Shown in pieces: positions 40,436 through 40,572 of a DNA stretch of 40,572 bases. The notes below the pieces were generated by a model that worked only from the letters and a program-made list of their open reading frames with translations, was not told the DNA's origin and made no database searches. Source of the stretch: Clostridia bacterium (GTDB lineage Bacteria > Bacillota > Clostridia > Oscillospirales > Acutalibacteraceae); assembly GCA_017402845.1 (NCBI GenBank), contig JAFPLH010000087.1:1-40572 (forward strand), given 5' to 3'. Made by a program: the position numbers and the translations under genes. Every line of letters begins with the position of its first letter. Position 1 is the first letter of the stretch.

Positions 40436-40572
40436 GGGCATCTCTAAAAACCTGCCGTCGTTCAGATGTGCCGTAGATTTAGTCGGCAGGTTGCACAATA
40501 AAATCGCCGGCATACTGACGTATGTCAAGATTTTTTGTGCAATATGACGGCTGAAGATACGGTGCAGATGGA
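40436..40572. mobile_element. R1-family element, copy D, cut by the window edge
   Basis: It begins gggcatctctaaaaacctg after TTTA (40432-40435) and runs to the last base. It is the reverse orientation of copies A and C. Its first 137 bases follow the reverse complement of copy A, except for a short changed block near 40490-40500. About 25 bp of the right end lie outside the window. Confidence 0.85.

Overview
The window looks like a chromosomal segment of an AT-rich, endospore-forming Clostridia member of the Ruminococcus type. The evidence is the adjacent spoIVB and spo0A genes, the Clostridia-style run pyrH-frr-uppS-cdsA-dxr-rseP-ispG-polC, a Gram-positive PolC polymerase, and a very large secreted leucine-rich-repeat protein ending in a cellulosome-type dockerin. 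Ruminococcus bromii or a relative is a plausible source, but this is inferred from gene content and no search was run.

Layout. 1-1378: a repeat fragment, the 3' stump of an alpha/beta hydrolase, and a LytTR regulator with its DUF3021 membrane partner. 1423-3330 (minus): an apparent five-gene operon of a small membrane protein, a Phd/RelE-like toxin-antitoxin pair and two related membrane proteins. 3643-5002: two tandem paralogues combining a UBA-like helix with a DUF4342 domain. 5018-5363: two different small non-coding inverted-repeat elements inserted side by side between the second paralogue and its terminator. 5453-7775 (minus): upp, yajC, tgt. 7929-9974: a GH31 glycosidase. 10045-11427 (minus): a sodium:neurotransmitter symporter family transporter. 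11542-12509 (minus): a DUF3592 gene and a decayed copy of it. 12620-18871 (minus): the 2083-residue LRR/dockerin protein. 19071-21199 (minus): spo0A and spoIVB. 21601-32053 (plus): nucleotide, translation, envelope-lipid, isoprenoid and replication housekeeping genes. 32054-34257: an orphan nucleotidyltransferase-like gene bracketed by three small mobile elements. 34534-36847: a STAS/anti-sigma-kinase pair and a TrpB2-type tryptophan synthase beta chain. 36971-39205: another small element, a RING/zinc-ribbon membrane protein and galU. 39291-40256 (minus): a second intact DUF3592 protein. A further element runs off the right edge.

How genes work together. uppS, dxr, ispG and cdsA supply isoprenoid carrier lipid and phospholipid precursors. 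pyrH and frr serve nucleotide supply and ribosome recycling. RseP and SpoIVB are both proteases of regulated proteolysis, and SpoIVB with Spo0A belongs to sporulation control. GH31 and the dockerin protein fit a plant-glycan or starch lifestyle.

Main points of interest: (1) at least three families of short non-autonomous inverted-repeat elements, several with readable A/T-only duplications of 3 or 4 bp, including a TTTA-element-TTTA-element-TTTA array; (2) a PolC that appears to lack the whole proofreading exonuclease insertion; (3) spoIVB and rseP, whose essential N-termini can only be read from non-canonical start codons; (4) a reconstructible DUF3592 pseudogene; (5) the membrane-protein/toxin-antitoxin operon. 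No tRNA, rRNA, CRISPR array or known riboswitch was recognised.
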